Shown here piece by piece: positions 45,096 to 54,100 of a DNA stretch of 64,000 nt; within the stretch, counting starts at the first letter, position 1; every line of letters begins with the position of its first letter. The stretch is from Lyngbya sp. CCAP 1446/10 (GTDB lineage: Bacteria; Cyanobacteriota; Cyanobacteriia; Cyanobacteriales; Microcoleaceae). The stretch spans positions 19,764 through 83,763 of the forward strand of contig NZ_JAIGNI010000017.1 of the NCBI RefSeq assembly GCF_026130175.1, in the 5' to 3' direction. Made by a program: the position numbers and the translations under genes. The notes beneath the pieces are model-generated. The model was not told the DNA's origin, did no database searches, and saw nothing but the letters and a program-made list of their open reading frames with translations.

Positions 45096-46226
45096 ATGTA
45101 CGAACGCACTGATCCTGAGATTGAAGCAATTCAAGAATTCCTCTCGCCACACTTTGGAACTGACTTTGAGCCTGACGAACTGGCAAATAGCGAACAGACA
45201 ATCATCGAACAGGTATTGGAGTATGTAGGTAGCCGGTTTACCCGGATGAAGTATATCCTCGGTCTTGCCCTTGATTTTGCGATCGTTGCACAGCGTCTAT
45301 CTAATGTTGATGACTCTGCCAAAAGATTAAGAGAGCATCTGACAATTGAACAATTATTTCAACGCTATCAAGTTGTCACTGAACGGGGAGAACAACAGGC
45401 AAATACACTAACTTTAAAATTTGGTCAATCAACTCAAGTAGGTATCCGACGTATAGAAGAGTCACTTGTTCAATTTTTTCACAGTCTCAATCGTTCAAAA
45501 TATCCCAGTGCTTATGTTTACAATACAGGTCAATGGCAAAAGTTTCAAGACCTACTGATTCTCTGTTTTCGTCTGTCCGAGTCGGGACGATTTCAACTCT
45601 GCCAACAACTTATTGATTTTGGTCTTGAACGATTGCCAAAGAACATATTTGTTACTAGAGAATCTTTACGAGTTCGTTTATTTTCCGAGATTGTAAGCAA
45701 TTACCCGCGCAGCGATCCAGATGAGAATGGAGGTTTAGTTTTTCAAGCCATTGCTTGCGGTTATTTCAAAGCCGATCGACCTCATCTCAGCTTTGTCGTT
45801 GATAAGGTACGCACAGGTTCGTCCAGACAGCGGCGTTTTGGAGATATTGACTGTTATTATGGCCTGGATCTAGAAATATCAATAGAAGTAAAAGACTGTC
45901 ACATTTCCCTGAAGAACCTCAAGCAACAATTGGGAAGTTTCCAGAAACAAGTAACAGGCAATCAAATCCTTGGTGTGGCTTTTGTACTCTCCATAGATGG
46001 GGAAGCGAGTTCTGTACTTAGCGACAGCGGTATCATTTCGTTCGCACAAGACGAGCTCATTAAATCCGTGAATATCTGGGATTGGCAAAAGCAGGATGCA
46101 GCCGTGCATGAAATGCTTCACTATCTTGCTCACGTTGAACAGAATCCTAGTGCTGTTGGCAGGCTGCTGGCATTTATTGGCGATCGAGATCCCCAACACA
46201 ACTCTCTTACTTATTATCAAAGTTAA
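45096..46226 (+). CDS. Putative type II restriction endonuclease
   Basis: A 376-residue protein with a PD-(D/E)XK-type site: Asp250/Asp252 in RRFGDIDCYYG, then Glu264-Val-Lys266 in ISIEVKD. The N-terminal 230 residues are helical and probably bind DNA or form the dimer. It lies tail-to-tail with a C5-cytosine methyltransferase; the two TAA stops share a palindromic TTAA (46223-46226). That pairing is the main reason for the restriction call. I do not recognise the recognition-site subfamily. The start at 45096 gives MYERTDPEIEAIQEFL. Confidence 0.75.
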   Translation: MYERTDPEIEAIQEFLSPHFGTDFEPDELANSEQTIIEQVLEYVGSRFTRMKYILGLALDFAIVAQRLSNVDDSAKRLREHLTIEQLFQRYQVVTERGEQQANTLTLKFGQSTQVGIRRIEESLVQFFHSLNRSKYPSAYVYNTGQWQKFQDLLILCFRLSESGRFQLCQQLIDFGLERLPKNIFVTRESLRVRLFSEIVSNYPRSDPDENGGLVFQAIACGYFKADRPHLSFVVDKVRTGSSRQRRFGDIDCYYGLDLEISIEVKDCHISLKNLKQQLGSFQKQVTGNQILGVAFVLSIDGEASSVLSDSGIISFAQDELIKSVNIWDWQKQDAAVHEMLHYLAHVEQNPSAVGRLLAFIGDRDPQHNSLTYYQS

Positions 46227-47407
46227 ACTGTGATTTCAAGAGCAAGCTGAATCGGAAAAATTAACTCTGAATTGAGTGGCTTTATTTTTTGCGATCGGGC
46301 TCTAACAATTTCATCATCTGAATGGCTTTGATAAGCCTTGACAACTTCCTTTCCTACCGCCAATCCGAGTAGTGGCGGTACGGCATTTCCGACTTGAAGG
46401 TACTGTGATGTTCTCGAACCAATCACCTCAAAATCATCGTCAAAAGATTGCAGCCTCAATCCTTCGCGGACAGTCAATCCCCGATGCTGACTTGGATGAG
46501 TGGATCGTGCAGACGAAGGTTTTCTCATGTTAGATGTTACAGCAATAGCTGGTTTATCACTAGCTAGTCGAGCATAGCTATTGTGAAAACCGCTGGCTGG
46601 TTGAAGGCGATCGGGAATTGACTTTCGGTTGCCACCATCTGGGATATACTTCAGAATCTCAATTAACTTTTGTGAATGATTGGCCGCCTCGTGATGTAGC
46701 AGTATATTGGCAGTTTTTCGTCTAGCTATTTGATAGTCAGTTTGCGGCATAATCTGGTAATTTTTACAAATTTCTCCAGCATTTAATGGCGGCAAATCTG
46801 AAATTGCATCAGCTACATTCACATAAGAGTGAGAACTTGGCAGTGGAAATTCAGGCGGCAACAATCCATCAAGCCAACCTATAAAAAAAGCACGTTTTCG
46901 CAGTTGTGGTACGCCGTAGTCAGCCGCTTTTAAAAGACGACATTTCATGTGATATCCGATATCAGCAAAGCTAGCAATGACTGAATCACGCACCTTGCCT
47001 CCCTGCATTACCAGCATTCCTTCAACATTCTCGATAATCACATAAGCAGGACGAATTTCAGCCACCAAATCGCGAAAATTACGCCATAAAGAATTGCGAG
47101 GATCTGCGCTTTCTCGCTTGCCAACGGTGCTAAATCCTTGGCATGGTACTCCCCCAGTAATAATATCGATTTCTGCTACCGAAATTTCAAAGAACTCCTC
47201 TATCTCGGAAACGGTTGTCTGTGTTAAGTCAGATAGCAAACAGGGAAGTGGAGATAGGTTACGTTCAAAAGTTTGTTTGGCGTTTTGACAGTAATCTATG
47301 CCGCCGATTGCTTGAATGCCAGCACGTTTAAAACCCAGAGTTAACCCTCCAATGCCGCAAAACAAGTCAAGGCTACGCGGAAAATCCTTTGTTTGAGTTT
47401 TTGTCAT
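46223..47407 (-). CDS. C5-cytosine DNA methyltransferase
   Basis: A 394-residue modification enzyme. It shows motif I LDLFCGIGGLTLGFKRAG (about 13-30), motif IV with catalytic Cys89 in GGVPCQGFS, motif VI ENVEG (126-130), motif VIII (about 220) and motif X QVGNAVPPLLG near 350. The target-recognition region lies between motifs VIII and IX (about 240-310) and cannot be assigned a sequence here. It pairs with the convergent endonuclease to form a type II restriction-modification system. Confidence 0.93.
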   Translation of the reverse strand: MTKTQTKDFPRSLDLFCGIGGLTLGFKRAGIQAIGGIDYCQNAKQTFERNLSPLPCLLSDLTQTTVSEIEEFFEISVAEIDIITGGVPCQGFSTVGKRESADPRNSLWRNFRDLVAEIRPAYVIIENVEGMLVMQGGKVRDSVIASFADIGYHMKCRLLKAADYGVPQLRKRAFFIGWLDGLLPPEFPLPSSHSYVNVADAISDLPPLNAGEICKNYQIMPQTDYQIARRKTANILLHHEAANHSQKLIEILKYIPDGGNRKSIPDRLQPASGFHNSYARLASDKPAIAVTSNMRKPSSARSTHPSQHRGLTVREGLRLQSFDDDFEVIGSRTSQYLQVGNAVPPLLGLAVGKEVVKAYQSHSDDEIVRARSQKIKPLNSELIFPIQLALEITV

Positions 47408-47710
47408 CGTTAACTACCTCTTGAGAGAACTATATAGAAAGTCAACATACTTTTGCGAACTTACGGCACTTCCGACTGGGATAAGAATGTCCGCGCTGAC
47501 TTCGTTCATTTTAACGGAGAAAATCTTTTGCAGGCTTATTCCAAAAATGAAGATATGCGTGAGTCAGAATGATGCTAAAATACACTGTTTGTATGGCTGC
47601 CGCTCGCATCAGAATAACATATACTGTGATGCCAGCGGTTTAATTGACCGGAATTCTCGATCGCACTCAGTAAACCAGATCAGTAAATCAGATCAGTAGT
47701 TAGCCCAAAT
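47408..47710. other. Divergent spacer between methyltransferase and AmpG-like gene
   Basis: A 303-bp divergent region. It holds no supported gene. A short CCAGATCAGTAAATCAGATC direct repeat sits at about 47675-47697, near the presumed promoter of the transporter gene. The open frame at 47421-47699 has no ribosome-binding site or motif. Confidence 0.5.
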
Positions 47711-49084
47711 ATGTCTGCAATGGAAAAAAAACAAATCGATGGATTGTGGGTATCAGTATTGTACTTTGCTCAAGGTCTCCCTTACACCGTCGTTAATTTA
47801 ATGTCGGTGATTTTTTTGAAAGGGATGGGAACCAGCAACGAGATGATCGGATTGACAAGTTTGTTGTCTTTTCCCTGGGTATTAAAAGGTTTGTGGGGGC
47901 CCCTCGTTGATATGTATTCCACTAAACGCAAGTGGATTTTAACAACGGAAATTATTTCTATTTTTCTGTTTGCGTTGCTAGCTTTTGGTGTATTAACGCC
48001 GGAACCTGTTATTATATCACTGGTGATATTTACGGCGATCGCCTTTGTGTCCGCTACTCACGACATCGCCATTGATGGATTTTACTTAAACGTTCTGAAT
48101 AAAGACAAACAAGCGCTTTTTGTCGGCGTTCGCAACACCGCCTACAGGGGGGCAGTCATTGCCGGCAGCGGTGTATTGGTGTTCTTAGCAGGGAAAATAG
48201 CAGAACAGCATTTAGTAACAGGAACTGCGGGCGATACGAAGGTATATCAGGACATTCAGTTGTCACTTTTGGGCTCGTCTTTTAGCGTGTCTGCGCTTAA
48301 ATATGGCTGGGCGACAGCCTTTGGCATTTGTGCCATTATATTTGTGCTGATTTATCTGTTCCAGCGCTGGTATCTTCCCTATCCTAAAAATTATGCTGTC
48401 GAAGCGGGTGCACCGCAGCGGACAACGAGTTTTATCGAGGCATTTAAAACTTATTTCGAGCAAGATAAAATTGGCTGGATTGTGACTTATGTCTTGATTT
48501 TTCGATTGGGCGATGCCTTAACATTCAAAATGGCTCCTCCTTTTTTAATGGATAAAGTTGAGAAGGGAGGGTTGGCAGTTTCTACGTCGCAGATGGGTTT
48601 GCTATCGGGTACTGTCGGCGTGATTTTTCTGTTAATCGGAGGATTACTGGGCGGCTATTTGATTGCAAAACAAGGATTGAAAAAATGGATGTGGCCGACG
48701 GCAATTCTGCAAAATTCAACTAACGTGCTGTATTGGCTGTTGGCAATACATCAACCGGGGATTGAATGGGCTTATGCCGTAAATTCGATCGAGCAATTTA
48801 CTTACGGACTTGGTGTAGCTGCCTATACAGTGTTCTTAATGCGGACTGTTCGCCCCGAATATGAAGCATCCCACTACGCGATTACAACGGCTTTTATGGC
48901 CGCAGGAGTGCTGATTCCGGGCGTTTTTAGCGGCTACTTACAGGCAGACTTGGGCTATCAAAATTATTTCTTGTTCAGTTCACTGGCTGTGATTCCCGGT
49001 ATGATGACGATTTTCTTTTTGCCGCTAGAAGATGAGTACAAATTAGCATCTATGCCCCGGCCTGGACTGGACGATCCAGATTAA
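47711..49084 (+). CDS. AmpG-like/PAT-family MFS permease
   Basis: A 457-residue transporter with about 12 membrane helices. The opening LYFAQGLPYTVVNLMSVIFLKGMG and the loop LKGLWGPLVDMY match the peptide-acetyl-CoA (PAT)/AmpG group of major facilitators. AmpG imports muropeptides (GlcNAc-anhydroMurNAc peptides) for peptidoglycan recycling. In cyanobacteria the true substrate is unproven. ATG at 47711 or the ATG three codons later (47720) could be the start. No AmpC or AmpR gene is near. Confidence 0.82.
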   Translation: MSAMEKKQIDGLWVSVLYFAQGLPYTVVNLMSVIFLKGMGTSNEMIGLTSLLSFPWVLKGLWGPLVDMYSTKRKWILTTEIISIFLFALLAFGVLTPEPVIISLVIFTAIAFVSATHDIAIDGFYLNVLNKDKQALFVGVRNTAYRGAVIAGSGVLVFLAGKIAEQHLVTGTAGDTKVYQDIQLSLLGSSFSVSALKYGWATAFGICAIIFVLIYLFQRWYLPYPKNYAVEAGAPQRTTSFIEAFKTYFEQDKIGWIVTYVLIFRLGDALTFKMAPPFLMDKVEKGGLAVSTSQMGLLSGTVGVIFLLIGGLLGGYLIAKQGLKKWMWPTAILQNSTNVLYWLLAIHQPGIEWAYAVNSIEQFTYGLGVAAYTVFLMRTVRPEYEASHYAITTAFMAAGVLIPGVFSGYLQADLGYQNYFLFSSLAVIPGMMTIFFLPLEDEYKLASMPRPGLDDPD

Positions 49085-49130
49085 TTAAATTGTATCTGTT
49101 GACTTTCCTACTTGGCGCCCATAAAATAGA

Positions 49131-49151
49131 GGACACAACATTGTTGTGTCC
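49131..49151. repeat. GGACACAACATTGTTGTGTCC palindrome
   Basis: A perfect 10-bp-arm palindrome in the convergent spacer between the permease and lipase genes. It belongs to the GGACACGGCA-type palindrome family and may act as a terminator. Confidence 0.6.
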
Positions 49152-49181
49152 CTACCGCATATCTTTAGTGCTAATCGCCAA

Positions 49182-50540
49182 CTAAATCGAAATAAAATCG
49201 CTAGCTGTAATCGGACTATTTAGTATGCCGAAGAAACTGGCAATAACTTCACCACTGCTGGCAATTTCGATGGTTGTTGAAATATCGCCTTGAGTAATTC
49301 TCAGTTGGTTGAAGCTCAAACCTTTGGTCAAACCAATTAAATCTTGACCCTGTTGAAAGTCTAGAAGTGTATCTGTACCTGCACCTGCTCCTAACACAAA
49401 TACGTCGCGTCCAGCGCCACTAATTAAGATGTCTGCACCCACTGCGCCAACTAGGGTGTCGTCCCCGTCTCCCCCGTTCAAATTGTCATCTCCTTTGCCA
49501 CCGAATAGCTGGTCATTTCCTAGACCACCAGTGATAATATCGTTGCCGCGGTTGCCGCTGAGAGTATCGTTTCCTCCGTTACCAGTGATAATATCGTCCC
49601 CACCAAAACCTGATGCTGTATTGTTGGCATCGTCGCCTACTAAATTATTAATTTTAGAGAGGTCGAGAGCAGTTCGCATTGCAAAAAAAATTCCCAAAAA
49701 AGAGCTTCCCGGAGTAGTTCTTAACTGCTCTGAACTGCTCCGCGATTGCAATGCTTCTCCTATTTCCGGGAGCGCAAAGTCTAAGCCATTTAACAGCTCT
49801 AAATAATCTGAATCTGTAAAAGTAAAATCAGGACTGCTCAACTGGTTTACAGAGATTTCTGTCTGAGTCAGGCCGGGAGGAGGAGTTGTTAATAAGCCTA
49901 ATTGCGTGTGCTTGTCTAACGCCAGCAACGGGTTAATAATCGGGTTAGTAAATGTTTGTAAAACAACTTTTCCTGGCAGAAAAGCTTCTCCTCCCAAACT
50001 AACAAAATCGCCGCTAACTATGTAGTGAGTTACATTTTTTCCCGCGCCGGCTTTCTGTGTAAAAGTATTGACTGTGCTCTGAGCAATTCCGGGAGAATTG
50101 AAGGTGACAACATCTCCGATCGCAGATGTGAATTCTGTGGCGGCTAGCTGCGTTAGGGCGCCGCCCAAGCTGTGTCCGAGAAGGTCTGGCGGCAAGCGGC
50201 CGGGGTTTTTTGTTGTATCTTGACCGATTTCTGTCAGCCAAGTTCCTAAGGCTTGTTTGTTGGCTTCAAATTGGTTGAAACCGACGCTTCGCTTGTCTGC
50301 GTTGGCAAGATCGTCTACGAGGGAGTCGGTGCCGCGAAATACTAATACGGGCGGTTTGTCTGGGGTGGTGGAAATTAAGCCGATCGCGTGAAATCCAGTT
50401 CCCGGATCGTCAAAAGTGCGATCGATTTGGTAGCCGGCAGCGCTCAAACCAGTTTGAACGACAGTTTGAAACTGGGGGTTGTTATCTATGTAAGCAACTT
50501 GTTTCGCTAGATTTTCGTAAACGGCGGGGGAAGAAGGCAT
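49182..50540 (-). CDS. Lipase (class 3-like) with RTX calcium-binding repeats
   Basis: A 452-residue protein. The N-terminal half is an alpha/beta hydrolase with the serine nucleophile at S124 in GHSLGG and the segment PPVLVFRGTDS near residue 64. The C-terminal part (about 305-400) holds RTX nonapeptides (GGNDTLSGNRGND and GGKGDDNLNGGDGDD), which fold on calcium into a beta roll. Such proteins are usually exported by type I secretion. There is no cleaved N-terminal signal, consistent with that route. It is a tandem paralogue of the next gene. The substrate is likely a lipid or acyl ester (inference). Confidence 0.85.
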   Translation of the reverse strand: MPSSPAVYENLAKQVAYIDNNPQFQTVVQTGLSAAGYQIDRTFDDPGTGFHAIGLISTTPDKPPVLVFRGTDSLVDDLANADKRSVGFNQFEANKQALGTWLTEIGQDTTKNPGRLPPDLLGHSLGGALTQLAATEFTSAIGDVVTFNSPGIAQSTVNTFTQKAGAGKNVTHYIVSGDFVSLGGEAFLPGKVVLQTFTNPIINPLLALDKHTQLGLLTTPPPGLTQTEISVNQLSSPDFTFTDSDYLELLNGLDFALPEIGEALQSRSSSEQLRTTPGSSFLGIFFAMRTALDLSKINNLVGDDANNTASGFGGDDIITGNGGNDTLSGNRGNDIITGGLGNDQLFGGKGDDNLNGGDGDDTLVGAVGADILISGAGRDVFVLGAGAGTDTLLDFQQGQDLIGLTKGLSFNQLRITQGDISTTIEIASSGEVIASFFGILNSPITASDFISI

Positions 50541-50681
50541 ATTTTTTATTTCCTGTGGTTGAATCGGGAATTAGTTGTTAACCTGGTTAATTCATTTTAC
50601 TGTAAACTGGATTAATTAACAATATTAATTTATTCAATTTTGCAATTATAAAATTATCAAAACAACAAGACAAGCCAAACG

Positions 50682-50718
50682 AATTTAGTAAAAAATATTA
50701 CTTATTTTTTACTAAATT
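50682..50718 (-). terminator. 15-bp perfect hairpin between lipase paralogues
   Basis: AATTTAGTAAAAAAT (50682-50696) and ATTTTTTACTAAATT (50704-50718) are exact complements with a 7-nt loop. It lies after the stop of the 50761-52131 gene and before the start of the next. It probably ends transcription of the upstream paralogue. Confidence 0.6.
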
Positions 50719-50760
50719 TGGCTCGCTTTTACGATATCCAAACTACAAATTTTTCTCGCA

Positions 50761-52131
50761 CTAAAGCTGCACAAAATCAGTCTGCGTAATGTCACTCGCC
50801 GACACGGCTGTGAGAGTAGCAAGAATTTCGCCAGTAATCGGGATAGAAATTACAGCTCCGTCACCACCTTGTCGGACTATAATTAGAGGAAAAGTTAGCC
50901 CCCGCGACAGTGCAATTAAATCTTCACCCTTTTTAAAATCGACAATTACATCGCCTCCGCCGCCGGATTCCAGTACAAAGCGATCGCGCCCCGCACCGCC
51001 GATCAAAATATCGTTGCCAAACTCGCCGGACATCAAATCGTTTCCCTCGCCACCCTCCAAATAATCGTTATCTCTGCCGCCGTACAAGAAGTCCTCACCG
51101 CGATCGCCGGTGATGCTGTCATTACCTCGATTGCCTCTAAGAGTATCGTTACCCCCGCTGCCGATAATTGTATCCTCGCCCTTGCCGCCCGTAGCAGTAT
51201 TGTTGCGAATGTCGCCCAATAAATAATTCGATTGCAGAGGAGCTAAACCGAATTGCATTTGTCTGATTAAGTCCACAAAAGAAAATTCTGAGGCTGTTCT
51301 CAAACTCTCTGCACCCCCTCTGGTTCTGATTGCTACTGACACATTTGCTAGGGGAAAATTTAGCGCAGCGATCAACTCGTTAAAATCTGAGTCGTTGTTA
51401 CTATAGTTAAACTCGATACTGTTTAAGTTTTCGAGGGAAATTTGCCTCTGAAAAAAATCTGCGGGCGGAGTAGTTAACAAATTTTCGGTTCGATGTTTTG
51501 CCAAAACACTTAAGGGATTAATAGTCGGGTCAGTAAAAGTTTGGAGAAATACTTTTCCCTGTATAAATGCTTCGCCAAACAAGCTGACAATATCTCCGCT
51601 GACAATGTAGTGACTGACATTTTTGTTGCCTGCTCTACTGAGATTTTTCCGAAAATTGCTGGCGATACTCGCTGAGACTCCGGGAGAGTTGAAAGTCAAT
51701 ATATCGCCGGTCAGAGATGTGTATTCGCTGGCGACAATTTGAGCGATCGCTCCGCCCCAACTGTGTCCGATGACATCTGGCAATAATTTGCTGGGGTTTT
51801 TGGCAGTATCTTGACCGATTTCTGTGAGCCAGTTTTTGATACTATCTTTGTTTTTTTCAAATTCTGGTAAGCCAATGTCGCGGGAGTCGGAAAACATAGC
51901 GTCGCCGTCGATGAAGTCTGTACCTCGAAATACTAGGACTGGCGGTTTTGTGGGGTCGGAGGAACCGAAGCCGATCGCATAAAATCCGGTTTCTTTGTCG
52001 TCGAATATGCGATCGATATAGTAGCTGTTGGTGTCCAGGAAGCGCGAAACTTGATTTTGCGCGTTCGGCTTTTGATTCAAAAAAACAATTGACTTAGCCA
52101 GAGCTTCGTAAACAGCAGGCGAGGCACTCAT
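50761..52131 (-). CDS. Lipase-like alpha/beta hydrolase with RTX repeats (paralogue)
   Basis: A 456-residue protein of the same layout as the 49182-50540 gene. The nucleophile is S124 in GHSWGG; the lipase core is followed by RTX calcium repeats (GGNDTLRGNRGNDSITGDRGED, about 320-400) and a shared C-terminal tail. Identity to its neighbour is clear across the whole length (for example WLTEIGQDTAKNPSKLLPD), so this is a tandem duplication. The serine-flanking Leu-to-Trp change and different tail may reflect divergence. Export probably uses type I secretion; no transporter genes are nearby. Confidence 0.83.
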   Translation of the reverse strand: MSASPAVYEALAKSIVFLNQKPNAQNQVSRFLDTNSYYIDRIFDDKETGFYAIGFGSSDPTKPPVLVFRGTDFIDGDAMFSDSRDIGLPEFEKNKDSIKNWLTEIGQDTAKNPSKLLPDVIGHSWGGAIAQIVASEYTSLTGDILTFNSPGVSASIASNFRKNLSRAGNKNVSHYIVSGDIVSLFGEAFIQGKVFLQTFTDPTINPLSVLAKHRTENLLTTPPADFFQRQISLENLNSIEFNYSNNDSDFNELIAALNFPLANVSVAIRTRGGAESLRTASEFSFVDLIRQMQFGLAPLQSNYLLGDIRNNTATGGKGEDTIIGSGGNDTLRGNRGNDSITGDRGEDFLYGGRDNDYLEGGEGNDLMSGEFGNDILIGGAGRDRFVLESGGGGDVIVDFKKGEDLIALSRGLTFPLIIVRQGGDGAVISIPITGEILATLTAVSASDITQTDFVQL

Positions 52132-52266
52132 AATATTTTATTTGGTGTTTGTTGGTATTGGCGATCGCTCTGGTTTTGAGCTAATTTTCCACTGCCCGCC
52201 ATTATAACTGACAGATTTTTATGGTAAACTTGATCATATCTACTCAACAATCATTTTTGTGCAGTT

Positions 52267-52470
52267 ATGGCTATCATTCGTCAATACATTGCTCCACTTA
52301 TAGCGATATTAGTATTTTTCGTGGCTCTGGTAGCAGTCAGCGCTCGCATCTTTTTGCCGGCTGACATGGCTGCCCCGGCACCAATTGAGGAAGCGATCCC
52401 CCAAAAGCAAGCGACAGGAGTTAATCCAATTTTCTTGGGGCTAAATTATTCCCCTCTCCGTGTCCGCTAA
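52267..52470 (+). CDS. Small single-pass membrane protein (67 aa)
   Basis: A 67-residue protein with one N-terminal membrane helix (about 8-29, IAPLIAILVFFVALVAVSARI), then a Pro/Ala-rich tail. I do not recognise a named family, although similar short proteins appear conserved in cyanobacteria. It ends 4 bp before the start of the GNAT gene, so the two probably share a transcript. No function can be assigned. Confidence 0.7.
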   Translation: MAIIRQYIAPLIAILVFFVALVAVSARIFLPADMAAPAPIEEAIPQKQATGVNPIFLGLNYSPLRVR

Positions 52471-52474
52471 ACCG

Positions 52475-52990
52475 ATGTCAGCCGAGATATTACCGGGCTA
52501 CGGGCTGCGATCGGGTTCTGGACTCGATCGCGCAAAACTGCTAAAGTTCCTGCACCATACTTACCGAGAGCTTTACCCCGATCGGGAATTGGGACATTTG
52601 GCTCAAACTGTCGAGCAGTATTTTTCTAACCAGACGCCGCTTTGGTGGGTAGAGTGCCTGAAAAACAGCCAGAAAGAGGGAGAAAGTTTTTCTGTACTCC
52701 CCTCGCAGTCTGCCAATCTCAAATCGATTGTCGGATGTTTGTGGTTGGGAAATGCGATCGACCAAACCACTGGAGAACGCCACGGTCATATTTTTCTGCT
52801 CTACATAGCACCGGAACACCGCCGTCAGGGACTCGGTGCAGCTTTAATTATTCAGGCAGAAAATTGGGCCCGTTCAAGGGGCGACAGGCAAATTGGTTTG
52901 CAAGTTTTCTTGAACAATCAGCCTGCAATGAATCTCTATCAAAAATTAGGCTATGAGAGTCATTCTGTCTGGATGATCAAATCTCTTTGA
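52475..52990 (+). CDS. GNAT-family N-acetyltransferase
   Basis: About 171 residues from the ATG at 52475, 4 bp past the upstream stop; a GTG at 52460 would overlap the small membrane-protein gene. The acetyl-CoA-binding motif A is IFLLYIAPEHRRQGLGAALI near residue 115 (the pattern R/QxxGxG/A is clear), followed by motif B in LQVFLNNQPAMNLYQKLGY. The acceptor (amino group of a protein, peptide or small molecule) is unknown. Confidence 0.85.
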   Translation: MSAEILPGYGLRSGSGLDRAKLLKFLHHTYRELYPDRELGHLAQTVEQYFSNQTPLWWVECLKNSQKEGESFSVLPSQSANLKSIVGCLWLGNAIDQTTGERHGHIFLLYIAPEHRRQGLGAALIIQAENWARSRGDRQIGLQVFLNNQPAMNLYQKLGYESHSVWMIKSL

Positions 52991-53186
52991 AAAACCAGAG
53001 GTATTTGTTGGCAGTCAGAACTAGAGTTCGGATTCATCTAAATTATGAGGACTCTTCCTCCAGCAGGGCGAACAATAGGAGGACTTGAGTCTTGAATCGG
53101 AATGCTTTTATTGCCCGGAATGCTAATTTATATTGACCGTTGACTGAGTTGCACCCGTAGCATCCTCTGTGCGGTAAAGTTTTTTT

Positions 53187-53933
53187 ATGAACAATAACGA
53201 CTACCCCAACGCCCTCGATCTTGATACGGAACTGGAAAGCCCTTTGGATCAATTTGACGAGTCCGAACCCGCGCTACCAGATCCAGAGGAAATGCTGCCT
53301 TTGCTGGAATCCCCGGAACCTCAGCACCGGATGATGGCGGCGCGGGCTTTTTGCGAATTGCAGGACGATCGCGCGATTTCGCATTTAATTAATTTGTTGA
53401 GAGACGGTTGCCCCTTGGTGCGGGTGAGTGCGGCCTATGCTTTGGGGCGAAATCCGAGTCCCGATGCTGTGGAACCGCTGATCGAGCAACTTAACCGCGA
53501 TTGGAACGGTTATGTTCGCAAAGGGGTAGTTTGGGCCCTGGGAAATTGCACAGATCACCGCGCCTTAGCGCCCTTAATTGATGCTCTGAGAACTGATATT
53601 TCGGCGGTGCGTTTGTGGGCGGCGAGTTCTCTGGGTCAAATGGCAAAAGTTGGTTACTATGTGGTGATTGCGGGGATTCCGCCGTTGATTGAATCGCTGC
53701 GGGGAGATGCTGTGTCTGCTGTGCGAAGTAACTCGGCTTGGGCGATCGGGCAACTGGCGCGGGAATTGCCGAATAATGTAGTGTACGCTGGGGCGATCGA
53801 CGCTTTAATTGAATCTTTAGAAGAAGATGCAGATATGGGCGTGCGGGAAGATGCGAAATCTTCCCTCTTGCGAGTCGGCGATCCGCGCGGTTTGCAGACA
53901 ATTGAAGATTTAGAAATGGAAGGAATGTTATGA
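53187..53933 (+). CDS. HEAT-repeat protein (PBS-lyase-like repeats)
   Basis: A 248-residue alpha-solenoid. After an acidic N-terminus (residues 1-45) there are about six HEAT/PBS-lyase repeats, for example VRVSAAYALGRNPSPDAVEPL and VRKGVVWALGNCTDHRALAPL, with the A-GR or A-GN turn. In cyanobacteria such proteins include bilin-lyase-related factors and general scaffolds; nothing here ties it to a phycobiliprotein, and no such genes are nearby. Confidence 0.85.
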   Translation: MNNNDYPNALDLDTELESPLDQFDESEPALPDPEEMLPLLESPEPQHRMMAARAFCELQDDRAISHLINLLRDGCPLVRVSAAYALGRNPSPDAVEPLIEQLNRDWNGYVRKGVVWALGNCTDHRALAPLIDALRTDISAVRLWAASSLGQMAKVGYYVVIAGIPPLIESLRGDAVSAVRSNSAWAIGQLARELPNNVVYAGAIDALIESLEEDADMGVREDAKSSLLRVGDPRGLQTIEDLEMEGML

Positions 53934-53981
53934 TCGAATTCCTACAATTAAATACTGTCAGGGATTGTGCACTCCGAATCA

Positions 53982-54047
53982 AGAAACCGGGTTTTGTATA
54001 AAAATACTTGATTGCAGCCAGCAAATTCGGTAAAAAACCCGGTTTCT
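53982..54047. repeat. AGAAACCGGGTTTT inverted repeat
   Basis: AGAAACCGGGTTTT (from 53982) and AAAACCCGGTTTCT (ending 54047) are perfect inverted arms in the spacer between the HEAT gene and the Rpn-type nuclease gene. It is the same family as 28350-28412 and, in decayed form, 60981-61052. Confidence 0.75.
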
Positions 54048-54100
54048 GGGCTCTGCGTAAGTTTTAAGTGTTTTAAAATTACCGTTTAGCGCGATCGCTT

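Noticed and set aside
47421..47699. 92-codon + frame before the AmpG-like gene
   Set aside because: Cys-rich, unbalanced composition, spans the presumed promoter and has no start signal.
53491..54024. 177-codon minus frame over the HEAT-repeat gene
   Set aside because: Antisense to a clear HEAT-repeat protein and rich in Arg/Pro/Ser as expected of a shadow frame.
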